Source: Vulcanisaeta sp. JCM 16159 (GTDB lineage Archaea > Thermoproteota > Thermoprotei > Thermoproteales > Thermocladiaceae). Taken from it: a stretch of 64,000 bases of DNA. The DNA is taken from NCBI RefSeq assembly GCF_001316265.1, contig NZ_BBDN01000005.1, positions 117,469 to 181,468 of the forward strand, in the 5' to 3' direction. A program made the position numbers and the translations under genes. Below are positions 49,498 through 58,956 of the stretch, piece by piece (the stretch's first letter is position 1; every line of letters begins with the position of its first letter). The notes below the pieces were generated by a model. It did no database searches. It worked only from the letters and a program-made list of their open reading frames with translations, and was not told the DNA's origin.

Positions 49498-50663
49498 GTA
49501 GGCCCACAATACTTGGTTACGTAAGGCCTGACGGTAGGGTTGGCATTAGGAATTACCTACTTGTGATGTCTACGGTCGTCTGCTCGAGCTTCGTGGCCCG
49601 TAGAATCGCCGATCAGGTACAGGGCGCCGTGTCCATTGAGAACCCATTTGGCTGTGGTCAACTTGAGCCTGACCTTGAGATCACTAGGAGGACGTTAATT
49701 GGCATGGCGAAGAACCCAAACGTGGGTGGTGTCCTCGTTGTTGGCCTTGGTTGTGAGCAGATACAGGCTGATGACTTGGTTAAGGAGATTGAGAGGACGG
49801 GTAAGCCCGTGGAGAAGGTCGTGGTCCAGGAGGTTGATGGCGGGACTCCGGCGGCGATTGAGAGGGGTGTCACGTTACTTAGGAGGATGGCTGAGGAGGT
49901 ACTTTCACAGAGGCCTGAGGAGGTTGACGTGTCGAACCTGGTCATGGGTGTTGAGTGCGGCGGTTCAGACGCAACCTCTGGGTTGGCGGCTAATCCAGTC
50001 GTTGGTTATGCATCGGATAAATTGGTTGATCTTGGTGGCACGGTTATACTCTCAGAAACCCCTGAAATGATTGGCGCCGAGGACATACTCGCCAAGAGGG
50101 CTGTGTCTAAGGAGGTTGGTGATAAAATAATTAGGGTTGTTAGGAAGTGGGTTGACCTAGCCGCATCTTACGGCGTTGACCTAGTTGGGACACAACCATC
50201 GCCGGGCAACATAGCGGGTGGCCTAACAACAATTGAAGAGAAGTCCCTCGGCGCCATCATTAAGGGTGGCTCAAGACCAATACAGGGCGTTGTCGACTAT
50301 GCTGAGGAGGTGAGGGGTAAGGGCCTGTGGATAATGGATACGCCGGGCTACGACATAATGTCGGTGGTCGGCATGGTGGCTGGCGGCGCCACCTTAGTCG
50401 TATTCACCACCGGTCGCGGAACACCAACTGGCAACCCAATAGCACCGGTGATTAAGGTCACGGCAAACCCATACACGGCTAAGAAGATGCGTGAGAACAT
50501 GGACTTCGATGCGAGTACCGTGACCCTAGGCCAGGAAACCATTGAACAGGCTGGCGAGAGGTTATTCAAGCTCATTATCGATGTTGCCAGGGGCAAGCCA
50601 ACGAGGGCTGAGCTGCTTGGATTTAGGGAGTTCGTGATACACAAGATAATCCCATCATTCTAG
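49494..50663 (+). CDS. UxaA-family sugar-acid dehydratase large subunit
   Basis: 389 residues, intact. Family blocks: GYVRPDGRVGIRNYLLVMSTVVCSS, ENPFGCGQLEPD, MGVECGGSDATSGLAANP, GGLTTIEEKSLGAIIKGG, VFTTGRGTPTGNPIAPVIKVT. The cysteines of FGCG and VECGGSD are the metal-binding or catalytic positions. Family members dehydrate altronate, galactarate or similar aldonic acids to 2-keto-3-deoxy acids. Neighbouring sugar importer and the HIBADH-like gene suggest a sugar-acid catabolic module, but the exact substrate is not inferable. Confidence 0.92.
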   Translation: MSRPTILGYVRPDGRVGIRNYLLVMSTVVCSSFVARRIADQVQGAVSIENPFGCGQLEPDLEITRRTLIGMAKNPNVGGVLVVGLGCEQIQADDLVKEIERTGKPVEKVVVQEVDGGTPAAIERGVTLLRRMAEEVLSQRPEEVDVSNLVMGVECGGSDATSGLAANPVVGYASDKLVDLGGTVILSETPEMIGAEDILAKRAVSKEVGDKIIRVVRKWVDLAASYGVDLVGTQPSPGNIAGGLTTIEEKSLGAIIKGGSRPIQGVVDYAEEVRGKGLWIMDTPGYDIMSVVGMVAGGATLVVFTTGRGTPTGNPIAPVIKVTANPYTAKKMRENMDFDASTVTLGQETIEQAGERLFKLIIDVARGKPTRAELLGFREFVIHKIIPSF

Positions 50664-50664
50664 G

Positions 50665-51018
50665 CTAAAGCAGTAATTGCTCGGTCTCCTTAAGCGTCCC
50701 CCTAACAACATCAACCTCAAGACCCAATGCCTCCAATGCCGTAACCCCAAGTACATTCACATCCCTCTCCTCACCGAAGATCACAGTTACGCGCCCCTCC
50801 TACCCATAACCTCGATGATTGCACCGCCAATATCACGCTCAACATAGCCACCGAGGCCAGGAACCTCCTCCTCTCAAGCGGCCTAATGCCAGTGAGTTCA
50901 GAAGTGATGCAGATATTACTGAGTAAACGACACCTGTGTCAACGATGCCGTCAATCTCGGCGTATTTACTCATACCCGCTGGGTTGTAAACCTTGAATTT
51001 AACCTTAACAATACCCAT
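50665..51018 (-). CDS. Retropepsin-like (clan AA) aspartyl protease (frameshifted)
   Basis: About 117 residues. MGIVKVKFKVYNPAG...AEIDGIVDTGVVYSVI has the active-site D-T-G of a single-domain aspartic protease of the AF_0612 type. After breaks near 50880 and 50805, GYVERDIGGAIIEVMG, VTVIFGEE and DVNVLGVTALEALGLEVD complete the fold (the second A-L-G motif included). Archaeal members have no firm role. The start ATG follows the TTG-rich spacer of the next gene on the same strand by about 30 bp. Confidence 0.78.
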
Positions 51019-51049
51019 TGATACCTTATTGATACGGTGGCTTTTAAAC

Positions 51050-51923
51050 CTACTCATCACTAATATTAGCCATTTCATAGTACAACTTCAGTAGGGCCTG
51101 CGTCCCCTTCTCACCCAACCCCTTAGCTACTAGGGCATTGTATAATTGTAGTGTTAGTGCAGTGCCTGGAAGCGGCACGTTAAGCCTATTAGCCGTTTCG
51201 ACGGCGTACCTAAGGTCCTTCTTCAGGTGAGCCGCCCTAAACCCTGGCTCGAAGTCGCCCTTCATCATCTTGGGCATGTAGTACTGGACCGTGAATGAGT
51301 TCGCAGCGCCAGTAGATAACACCGTGAACAGCTTCTCCATGTCAATGCCTGCCTTTTTGGCGAGCGCCATTGCCTCGGCTACGGCGAGCATGTCGATGCC
51401 AACAACTATTTGATTGAGGAGCTTGAGCATCTGGCCATTACCAACATCGCCGGCATAGATTATTGTCTTACCCATCGCCTGAAGCACAGGCTTGACCCTC
51501 TCAAAGACCTCGTACTTACCGCCGACCATTATGGTTAATGTGCCCTGCCTAGCCCCAATATCGCCACCCGTCACCGGCGCATCGAGGAACTCAACACCGT
51601 ACTTACCCAATTCCCTGGCGAAGTACCTGGCGTGGTCGGGCGAGTTTGTGCTCATGTCAATGACTATAAGCCTGGGTGGGCGCCGTGGACAACACCATTA
51701 GGGCCCAGCAGGACCTCCTCCACGTCAGGCGCGTCTGTAACCATGTCAATGACGACGTCGGACCTCTCGGCAACTTCCCTGGGGCTCTCGGCGACGGGAA
51801 TGCCCAGCTTTGCGAAGGCTCTGTCTTAGACCGGCCCAGAGCGGGGAGAAGGTTGGCGCTTGTAATTTCATTCATCGCCTTATTATGTAGTTCATAAACT
51901 CTCTTATCTAATTCACTCATCAA
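51050..51923 (-). CDS. 3-hydroxyisobutyrate dehydrogenase-family oxidoreductase, N-terminus disrupted
   Basis: The C-terminal and middle parts are good: VIDMVTDAPDVEEVLLGP, IDMSTNSPDHAR, EFLDAPVTGGDIGARQGTLTIMVGG, NGQMLKLLNQIVVGIDM (catalytic Lys in GxxxKxxxN). Breaks lie near 51675 and 51845. The family begins with a Rossmann GxGxMG, but here the frame starts MSELDKRVYELHNKAMNE and no glycine motif appears before ARSKDRAFAKLGIPV, so the first strand-helix is missing or replaced. Family members reduce tartronate semialdehyde or related 3-hydroxyacids, fitting the sugar-acid genes around it. Without the NAD-binding loop activity is doubtful unless the sequence is wrong here. Confidence 0.8.
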
Positions 51924-52130
51924 TGCGTCACAGTTATACCACTAAATATATCTATCTCAGGGTTTTAGGTAATGCTTATTTTTAACTAAAATAATGTATC
52001 ATATGATGGGGCATGTATAAACTTCTTCTTTCTTACATACATCGGCAATGTATTGAATATTGTTCTCCGGCGCCTGGGGTTTGGGGAACAATTTTTTGAG
52101 GAGGGGGCGTGGTTTTGGTGTGTTGGTTGC

Positions 52131-52633
52131 CTATATTCTTTGTTTGCCGTGTCGAATAAGGGTTAGTGTGTCGTTGGTTGGGTGGGGTTGGAGGAGGGTA
52201 AATGCGTCCTCTCGGGCTTTCTCGAGCGGTGCCTCGGTACTGGTAATCGCGCGGTTGTCGTCCCTCAACCCTCGCCAATCACCCTGGCGAGGAGTACGTA
52301 GCCGCCGGGGTTCGGGGCTTCAAAGGCGAAGTCTTTCAATAAGTCATCGCCTAGGCTACAGCCCGAGTAGTTCGCAATTATCGCCTTTATGAATTCATCG
52401 CTTCCCAGCACCTTATGGACTTCCTCCTCATCTATGAGGTGGCTTGACAGCTTTGTCTCCACATCGTTGGGTAGTGAATCCATCTCCTCGTGGATTAGCA
52501 ATGAGCGGAGCGTGTTTGGCAGGATGATTAGTAATTTGGCGCCTGGCTCGAGCTTGAATAGTAGCTTGACGTCAGAGGCTATGCTCTCCAGCTCCATCTT
52601 CTTGAAGGTGCTCCTCTTCATGTATATTGACAA
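52131..52633 (-). CDS. Unknown island protein (frameshifted)
   Basis: About 167 residues. The first part (MELESIASDVKLLFKLEPGAKLLIILPNTL) is helical, the middle acidic (DEEEVHKVLGSDEF). The frame breaks at about 52265 after VIGEG and runs on as RDDNRAITSTEAPLEKARED to ...RHGKQRI and TAG. That continuation explains the G/T-rich plus strand at 52.13-52.25 kb. The remaining ~200 bp to the HIBADH-like gene hold no gene I can support. No family is recognised. Confidence 0.55.
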
Positions 52634-52710
52634 TGGCGATGCATCGTAGATGAGGCGTAGAATTAAAGAAAACCTAGGGTTGTTTTAATGATTTTAGAGT
52701 GATTACCTCT

Positions 52711-53035
52711 TCAGGCGGTGGTTATCTCTTCGAATGGGCATTCGTCGGGTGGTGCTTCCCTAACGCGTGCCTTGAGCCTAACGCCATCCTCATTGCTTTC
52801 TTCCTCGATTGAGTATGTAATTGCCCTGTTGCCATCCACCATGCACATGGTTAGCGAGTCCTCTGCCACAGCCACCCTATTGTCCCACGACTTCACGTAC
52901 TTCCCAACCGCAGTCCAGAAGTCGCCAACTTCGTCAGTGTTGTCGGACAGCGCGGTGGCAATCCTCGATGGGTCGCCGAGCACGGTTAATCCCAGCCCCT
53001 CTAGGTCGAGGACTGCCTTGAAGCCTCGCGGGCAA
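52711..53035 (-). CDS. Unknown small island protein
   Basis: About 105 residues if translation begins at a TTG just after the preceding gene's stop and one base is lost near 53025 (GFKAVLDLEGLGLTVLGDPS). The safe part begins at GTG (VLGDPSRIATALSDN). Composition is α/β, acidic (YSIEEESNEDGVRLKARV) with CPFEE near the end. Function unknown. It follows the small membrane protein with a few bases of spacing, probably one transcript. Confidence 0.5.
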
Positions 53036-53043
53036 GTAGTTCT

Positions 53044-53271
53044 TTAATCGCTGTTTACCGCGTACTGCGTCGTGTTTGGTGGGTTTATGGCGAGTGGGAG
53101 GTTTAGTGTGTCGGTGTAGCCTATGAATGTGCAGCCATGTACATTGATTGTGATTGACCCATGCGGCATCAATACACTGTGCACCTTAACAATCGTTGCC
53201 TGTAGTGGCACGAATGATAAGGCTATGCTCACGATAATCAATATTGCTCCAGCAATTATTAACCTCCTCAC
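53044..53271 (-). CDS. Small secreted or membrane protein, 75 residues
   Basis: Basic start MRRL, one hydrophobic segment (IIAGAILIIVSIALSFV), then a Val/His/Asn/Pro-rich tail (GSITINVHGCTFIGY) with one cysteine. It is probably a signal-anchored small surface protein. It begins about 90 bp from the divergent gene at 53395, so a divergent promoter region lies between them. Confidence 0.55.
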   Translation of the reverse strand: MRRLIIAGAILIIVSIALSFVPLQATIVKVHSVLMPHGSITINVHGCTFIGYTDTLNLPLAINPPNTTQYAVNSD

Positions 53272-53360
53272 AGGCAGTAATCAGTAATTACCTCATTTAA
53301 AACTCATCGCTTATTAAGTACTCGCATTGCAACGCGGCCTTAAGTGCTGTGGCCTGGAGT

Positions 53361-53369
53361 ATTTATAAG
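53361..53369 (+). promoter_or_regulatory. TATA box of the 53395 gene
   Basis: ATTTATAAG lies 26-34 bp before the ATG at 53395, which favours that ATG over the in-frame ATG at 53383. Confidence 0.5.
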
Positions 53370-53394
53370 CCGCTGTTTTTCCATGTTATTAGGT

Positions 53395-53966
53395 ATGCCG
53401 CGCAGGAGGCCGAGCGTGGGCGAGATGGTGCAGGTCCTTATTGACGTGGATGAATTCATGAATGAAATACGTAGGGTGTTATCGGCAAAATTTAAGGCTG
53501 ATTGTGATGGCTCCATTGCCCCGTGCCACGTGGTGGCCTTAGATGTACATAGGCGCCTTAAGTATTCCGAGTGGGATAAGCGCTTTAGCGAGGTTTGGAA
53601 CATGATTCACTATTCGGAGGAGTTGAGGAGGAAGTGGAGTGAATTGGTCAGGAAGTATGCGGGCATTGGCATAATAGACTGCACGAAGGAGGATGGGTAT
53701 GCGTTCTTTGCGCTGTGCACTGCCAATGATAAGACCTACTTCAGGGTAGCTATACAAGTTGGCTCAAGCCTAGGTACCTCACCATAGAGGCTGACGTGGA
53801 TGCACCAATGAAGGCGCTTGACGAACTTAACGAAGTATTTTTCGGCAGTGGCTCTGGGTTCCGCCCTAGGGGCTTGACGATGTGCCTAAACAACATGTTT
53901 ATTAATTCTGCATTTGTGGAAGTAGTTGGGCATGAGGATAAAGCCGAATCCAGACAAGGTGGTTGA
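53395..53966 (+). CDS. Unknown island protein with duplicated αβ character (frameshifted)
   Basis: About 190 residues. Begins MPRRRPSVGEMVQVLIDV, with DCDGSIAPCHVVALDVHRRL, WNMIHYSEELRRKW and IGIIDCTKEDGYAFFALCTAN. A break near 53770 continues as YLTIEADVDAPMKALDELN and FVEVVGHEDKAESRQGG. Cys-rich for a thermophile (about six). The 3' end overlaps the next gene by 35 bp. No family was recognised. Promoter and overlap make it a real gene, most likely the first of a two-gene operon. Confidence 0.6.
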
Positions 53967-54366
53967 GTGCATTATTGACCGCGCCAAGAGGTTGGGCCGC
54001 ATTACAAAGCTCGCAGAGGTCGCCAGAAAGGCGGCGCCAAAAGGCAGTGAAAAGGTTATCGAGACTGTCGAGGAGTACTTAGCGGGCATCCCATGTGACG
54101 AAGTACTTGCCCTCGTCCTTGAGTATGTTGACTTGTACATGTGTTATTGCGAATATGAGGGAGAGGATATTAAGATCCTCATTAAAATCCTCAGGATGAA
54201 GTGCGATGAACTACGCCGTGAGCTGGCGGACTACATCATGGATTTCTTAGCAATAATTACTAATAACGACGTCATTGGCGAAGCGGCCCAAATTTTATGG
54301 GAGAGGGACGTATTAGTGCACGAGGATTTTACCATGCGCCGAGGTAAAGGTCTCAATCCTCCTTAG
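53932..54366 (+). CDS. Unknown all-helical island protein
   Basis: About 144 residues, ATG inside the preceding gene. Strongly helical and Lys/Glu/Leu-rich (VEYIL, RITKLAEVARKAAPKG, EKVIETVEEYLAG, LVLEYVDLYMCYCEYEGEDIKI). A HEAT- or TPR-like helical stack is possible. Function unknown. The short overlap implies coupled translation with the upstream gene. Confidence 0.6.
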   Translation: MRIKPNPDKVVECIIDRAKRLGRITKLAEVARKAAPKGSEKVIETVEEYLAGIPCDEVLALVLEYVDLYMCYCEYEGEDIKILIKILRMKCDELRRELADYIMDFLAIITNNDVIGEAAQILWERDVLVHEDFTMRRGKGLNPP

Positions 54367-54445
54367 CCAACTTAGGCGGGTCTAATGAATTGTCATGGAC
54401 AAGATGGAGCGATGAAGCGAGAAGCCCCTTTAGGTAGCGAGCGTT

Positions 54446-56062
54446 TCACAGGGGCTCGCTGGGTATTTGTTCCCTGAGCCTCTTTGCGAGGATTACGGCT
54501 CTGACCGCGGTGTCGAACCTGCCGCCGCCTACTTCCGTGAACTCGGCGAGTACGTACTTCCTCCTGAGGTTTATCATCATTGCCCCATGCTCCGGGTGGC
54601 TTATCCTGAACTGGCCATTGAGGTAGTAGGCGTCGCGGAATCGCAGCAGCGGTGGGCCAGAGGATTCGAGTGGCCTGAGCCTTGCCTCGGCTATGAGAAG
54701 CCTGACGTATGTTCCATCGCTTAGGAAGCCCCTGTGGAAGCCGTGCGCCTCGACTAGGTGTTGGTCGCCGGCGATCAGCCTTATGCCCGATGCCTCCTCC
54801 ACCACAGCCTCCGCGATATCCCTAACGGCGCCTGGCTCGGCCATGATGAGCCACGTCGTCATGGATGACGCCACCTCAATTAGTAAGTCCGCGATTTGAA
54901 GTGCGGAGGGCTCGTCAAGTTGGAATTTGCTCTCTAAGTGCATGGCTATGTATTGGCGTGCGAAGTTCCTGAAGGCTTGGGACGCGGCGAGCATGAATAG
55001 CGCCTCCTCAATGGGCGGCTGCGGTATGCCCTCCCCCAGTGCCTTGTATATGTCGGATATGTTGAGGAGGAGGGACTTCCCACCGCCTTTGAACGCCCTG
55101 AAGAGCTCCTCACCGCCGTCATACGCGGCCACCTCCGAGTCCCCAATCAATACCCTTGGCGAGGCGCAGCCGCCCTTCAGTCGGCATAGCTGTCTAGGAG
55201 CATCCTGGCTATGTCCGCGGCCGTGATTTCGTAGTCCTCCGCCTCCCTCCAATGGCTCGACGCAATTGTTAAGGATGCGGTTTCCAACTCAGCGCTGGGT
55301 TGGAGGCTACCATGCCCCTCTCCATGTTGTAGTTGGACTCCACGCTGGGCGGCGCAATCCTCCTCGCCATTAGGAACTCGGAGTACGCCATCGCCGCCAA
55401 ATCACAGACCTCCTTAAACTCGGGCATCCAGCGGAGCCCCCTAAGCCTGCCCTCGGTTCTGAAGAGCTGGCTTGCCTGCTGCAGTGCGGCCTGGTTAATG
55501 ATGAACATGTGGTTGGCAGCCCTCAGCGTTAGGTAGTCTATGAAGTCCGAGTAACTGTCTGTGGAGTATATGGTCGATACTACGACCTCGCCCTGCACCC
55601 TAGCCCTGGCCCCCCTCTCACCCGCGGCCTCAGGCCCGCCGTCGAAGCCGAGCACATCCCTTATGAACTCACTCCTGGAGGGCTTTACGATCCTGGGCTT
55701 GTACTTCCCCCTCTCGATAACCCGCCTCCGTACCTCCTCCATTATTCTACGGAGCGCCTCCGGCATCGGCACGACATTCACGAAGAGCTTGTTGGTGCCG
55801 TCGCTATGCCGAGTATCGCCACGTACCTGTCAGATGCACTGAAGGCTGCGTAATCCCTATAGAGGAGGAGGAAGGACGGCCTAGCACCGAGGTCCCTAGC
55901 AATGAAGTCGAAGACGGCGCAGTGCCCCTCATCAAGCATGTACCTACAGAAGTCCTTTTGCTTAAGGTAAGCGAGGATTGCGTCGAGGATGGGCTTCCTC
56001 GGCCTCTCCACCTCAATAATCCACGCACTTGCCAACCTCCTAATAGCCCACTCCTTAAACAT
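54446..56062 (-). CDS. Large unknown island protein, about 540 residues (several frameshifts)
   Basis: Three pieces in different frames join cleanly: residues from MFKEWAIRRLASAWIIEVE to ...YVAILGI, then DGTNKLFVNVVPMPEALRRIMEEV to ...NPALSW, then ASLTIASSHWREAEDYEITAADIARMLLDSY and KGGCASPRVLIGDSEVAAY to IPSEPL. Breaks lie near 55795, 55285 and 55190. The N-terminal basic segment (ERGKYKPRIVKPSRSEFIRDVLGF) and the second half (YKALGEGIPQPPIEEALFML) show no recognised motif. A Ser/Ala helical domain and a DALR-like stretch are absent. I cannot name it. Confidence 0.5.
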
Positions 56063-56559
56063 CCAGTAAACGACGAAAAAAAACCAGGCATAAAAAAACT
56101 TGCGTCTTATTGATTGACAGCGTGAGCATCATGGGTGTGGTGAGTTATCGTAAATAATAATCATAACTTCGTTATCCCGATATTGCTGCGTAATTCTGGG
56201 GTTGCAAGGAAGATTTAGTCCTAGGCAATTACCAACTTTATGTAAGCCGCAGCCCACACTGGCGCTAGGTCAATGCGCACTCAAGCGGTGAAACCGCTAC
56301 TATGTGTTTCGTTGATGGCGCTCAGTACATGTGGTAAATAATACTCCGGCGGTGGCGGCTGCTGTGTAGGGAGTACGTGCAAGGGTTGTCCGCCGCCTAA
56401 CGATGATTGGTTGAGGACCCTCTTAAGAGTATGTACTTAGGAACTCAAAACCGAGGTTATCAAGGAGGTTAGCAGATTAAGTAATGGTTATTCGTGGTAT
56501 TCCTATCATTTATTAATTTTAGGCAATGGTTATGTGGGTGTTAAGGGGAAGTTGGTTAG
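56063..56559. other. 500-bp region without a supported gene
   Basis: Between two minus-strand island genes. A 6-bp hairpin AGCGGT-GAA-ACCGCT lies at 56284-56298. A plus-strand frame from about 56345 is open over a stretch with a cysteine-rich start (GGCCVGSTCKGCPPP), interrupted by one TAG near 56443, and continues LKTEVIKEVSRLSNGYSWYS. This looks partly coding but has no good start or stop, so I leave it unassigned. Confidence 0.35.
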
Positions 56560-58411
56560 CTACAGCTGCTTAAGTGTCATTAATACGTACTGCCTCTGCA
56601 TTAGTACTAAGTCCTCATCAGCCTTCGAAGCCGCCTCCTGTATTGGGCACCTACCTGTAATCACACTCACTGCAGAGTAGAGTCTTGATGCCCGATACAT
56701 CGCTTACCTCACCGGCCCTCAACCTCTTAATCACGCTCACCGCATCCTCCAGCTTACGCCTTACAACATCGATTAATTCACCTGGGACCGGCACCCTCAG
56801 GGCTAGGATGGGTAGGTACATGTGGCGTGGAGATATGTAGAGGGTGACCATGGGCTTCTTATTGAGTATCGCTGCGTAGGCGGCGGCTTGGAGCATCGCT
56901 ATGTAGGCTATGTTCTCGCTATGCAGCGCATTATCATTCGGCCTAATCACCGCCTCCCTCCTGGGCTGCGGCACGTAGGCACTTATTAAGACCTCCGAGA
57001 GGGCATCAATATCCCTCCTACTTAACTGCAAAAACGGGTCCGCAAGCGAGATCCCTCTCTCATTGAGCAGCCCCTCCAGCTGCCTATAGGCTTTATCGGT
57101 CCCCGCGAAGAGCTTTGTCACGACGCAGCCTACCGATGTGGCTTGGCTTGTTATGTCGCAATCCTCAGCAATACTGCGCTCTAGGTCAGCGCCCTCATAC
57201 GGTGGTGCATCGGCAGCCCCAAGAGCTGACTGCGCAGAGAGTAGGAGGGGCGGTACAGCAAATATTGGCTTATCGGCCTAGATATGGTCTTCACCTCATA
57301 CACGTAATCGCCGCATATGACGTCTGGCGATGCAAAGACCTCCTCACCGCCTATGTTAACCCTTATCGGCTTACCACCCTCGCAATCCGGGAACTCCCTC
57401 TCAATAATTTCATTGTGCCACGAAATTTGCCCTTTAAAAACAGGCTTGATACCTTGAAGCATTAAATTCGCCTTCATGGGGCACTCAAGCACTGACTTTA
57501 TGGATAGACCGGTGAACACGGGGGCCGCTAGCACGTAGTACGCGCTTGATAATAGCGATAAATCAACGGCGCTAAGCACCCTCATCATTACCTCCTCCAG
57601 GATGGATGCTTGCTTCATGAAGCCCTCCGATGACATCCTCTCCGCAAGGCTCCTCGCATAGGACCGCACCAAGTCGCTGTCCCGTACCCCATATGAAATG
57701 GACTCAAGGAGGGCGAGCGATATTACGCCAATCGCCGTAGCCTCGGGTTCTTGGTCAGCGCCTGCACATCACCTTCGGCAATGCCCTTGAGCGCCTCAAG
57801 CAGTGCTGCCACAGTACCCCTACTGGGTTCCCAGGAAATTACCGGCGCAGGCCTAGTGGGCATGGAAGGGGGAACACGTACCGTAACCCTCGGCCTCTGC
57901 TCAACCTTAATGCCCAGCGCTTGGCAGTCTCAGAAATCGGCCTAAGCCAAGTACCGCCTCAATAAACGCCTCCTCGGCGTCGGTGCCCCTAAACGAGAAC
58001 TCGTCCGGCAACAGCGCTTCTCGCTCGCGATATTAGCCTCGCCAAAGCCCAGCCTTGGAACCCTATCGAGCCTCACCTTGGCTGGCCGCCCATTGACGAT
58101 TACATTCACTTCAGAACCGCTAATTACAGGCTGTGAGAGGTAAGTAGTGGATAGGTCATACTCATCGGCTATCCTCATAATTAGGGACTTCCACCCCTCA
58201 ACAATTCCCAAGCCCCTATTACCCTCCAGAGCATGTGGCACAGACGGTATGGCATGCAGGGTATCCCCATGACGCACTGCTGCAAACCTCCTGCGCCTCC
58301 TCCTATCATAAACAAAGACTAGGGCGCCTCCGCACCACAAACTGGGCACTTAACGCTCCTCCCCTGCCTAACCGCCACTTCATACCTAAGCTCCTGCATT
58401 AGGGTTTTCAT
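56560..58411 (-). CDS. Cas4-like PD-(D/E)XK nuclease with N-terminal zinc ribbon (many frameshifts)
   Basis: Read across about six breaks the region gives ~610 residues without a required stop, so I treat it as one gene. It may be two. N-terminal: MKTLMQELRYEVAVRQ and CPVCGAE (zinc ribbon), then VYDRRRRRRFAAVRHG. C-terminal part: LECPMKANL (first Cys of the Cas4-type cluster), FASPDVICGDYVYEVKT (nuclease motifs D and ExK), QAAAYAAILNKKPM and LLCSECDYR..RCPIQEAA (C-terminal Cys triad). Together these are the Cas4/RecB-like Fe-S exonuclease pattern. It sits in no CRISPR context here, so a role in element replication or recombination is more likely than spacer acquisition. Breaks: about 58330, 58015, 57930, 57745, 57205, 56640. 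Confidence 0.6.
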
Positions 58412-58710
58412 TGTTTCCCCTTTATTAAACGCAACCCTCATTTGGAATTTAAGATAAATGTTTGGAAACAACCCATCTCGAAAGAGCATATATTACCAAT
58501 GCATAGGTGCTCACGAAAAAGCTGCCTGGCATATAAGCCAACGACGGGCGCGCCAATGGCTTGCGGCCATGTTAATGTCTAATTAATTACATACCCCTTG
58601 CGATGTACTTTGGTGAACATGGCTACGAAGAGCGGCAGCGGATAAGGAGTACGGCTGATTTACGAGTCTATTAATCGCGCCGCCATTTTTATTTAAATAG
58701 CATTTTCCGC

Positions 58711-58924
58711 CTGCTCTTCGCATCCCAGCGATCTTCAGTCCCACGGGCTGGGCTTTGAGGTGTATCCGCTGGATATGCATACCTATTTCGTTAATGAGTT
58801 TAAGTACCTCAGGGATGAAGTGGGCTTCAGCAATGGAGTGCCCAAGCCCGGGAGGTGGTTTACGAGGGTTATATGCCCCGTTGTACACGACTACCCTCTT
58901 CACGTAAATCCACTGAAGCTATAA
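58711..58924 (+). CDS. Possible 3' part of an unknown gene
   Basis: A plus-strand frame ends at TAA with a convincing protein: HGLGFEVYPLDMHTYFVNEF, KYLRDEVGFSNGV and PKPGRWFTRVI. The reading frame has no clear start because breaks precede it. A short start near 58602 (MYFGEHGYEERQ) may be its 5' end. A minus-strand frame of 106 residues overlaps it with poorer codon use. I favour the plus strand but weakly. Confidence 0.3.
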
Positions 58925-58929
58925 ATATA
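58919..58929 (+). promoter_or_regulatory. TATA box of the 58957 gene
   Basis: CTATAAATATA lies 28-38 bp before the ATG at 58957 and overlaps the previous stop. It is the best TATA match in the island. Confidence 0.6.
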
Positions 58930-58956
58930 TAAGGTTATTACTAGTGTTTCCAAGGA

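Noticed and set aside
52060..52392. Plus-strand 110-residue frame and G/T-rich stretch taken for an RNA or a recombination site
   Set aside because: The G/T bias is the antisense image of the frameshifted C-terminus of the minus-strand gene at 52131-52633.
58583..58903. Minus-strand 106-residue frame
   Set aside because: Codon use is poor and it is antisense to a more protein-like plus-strand frame. No RBS or family support.
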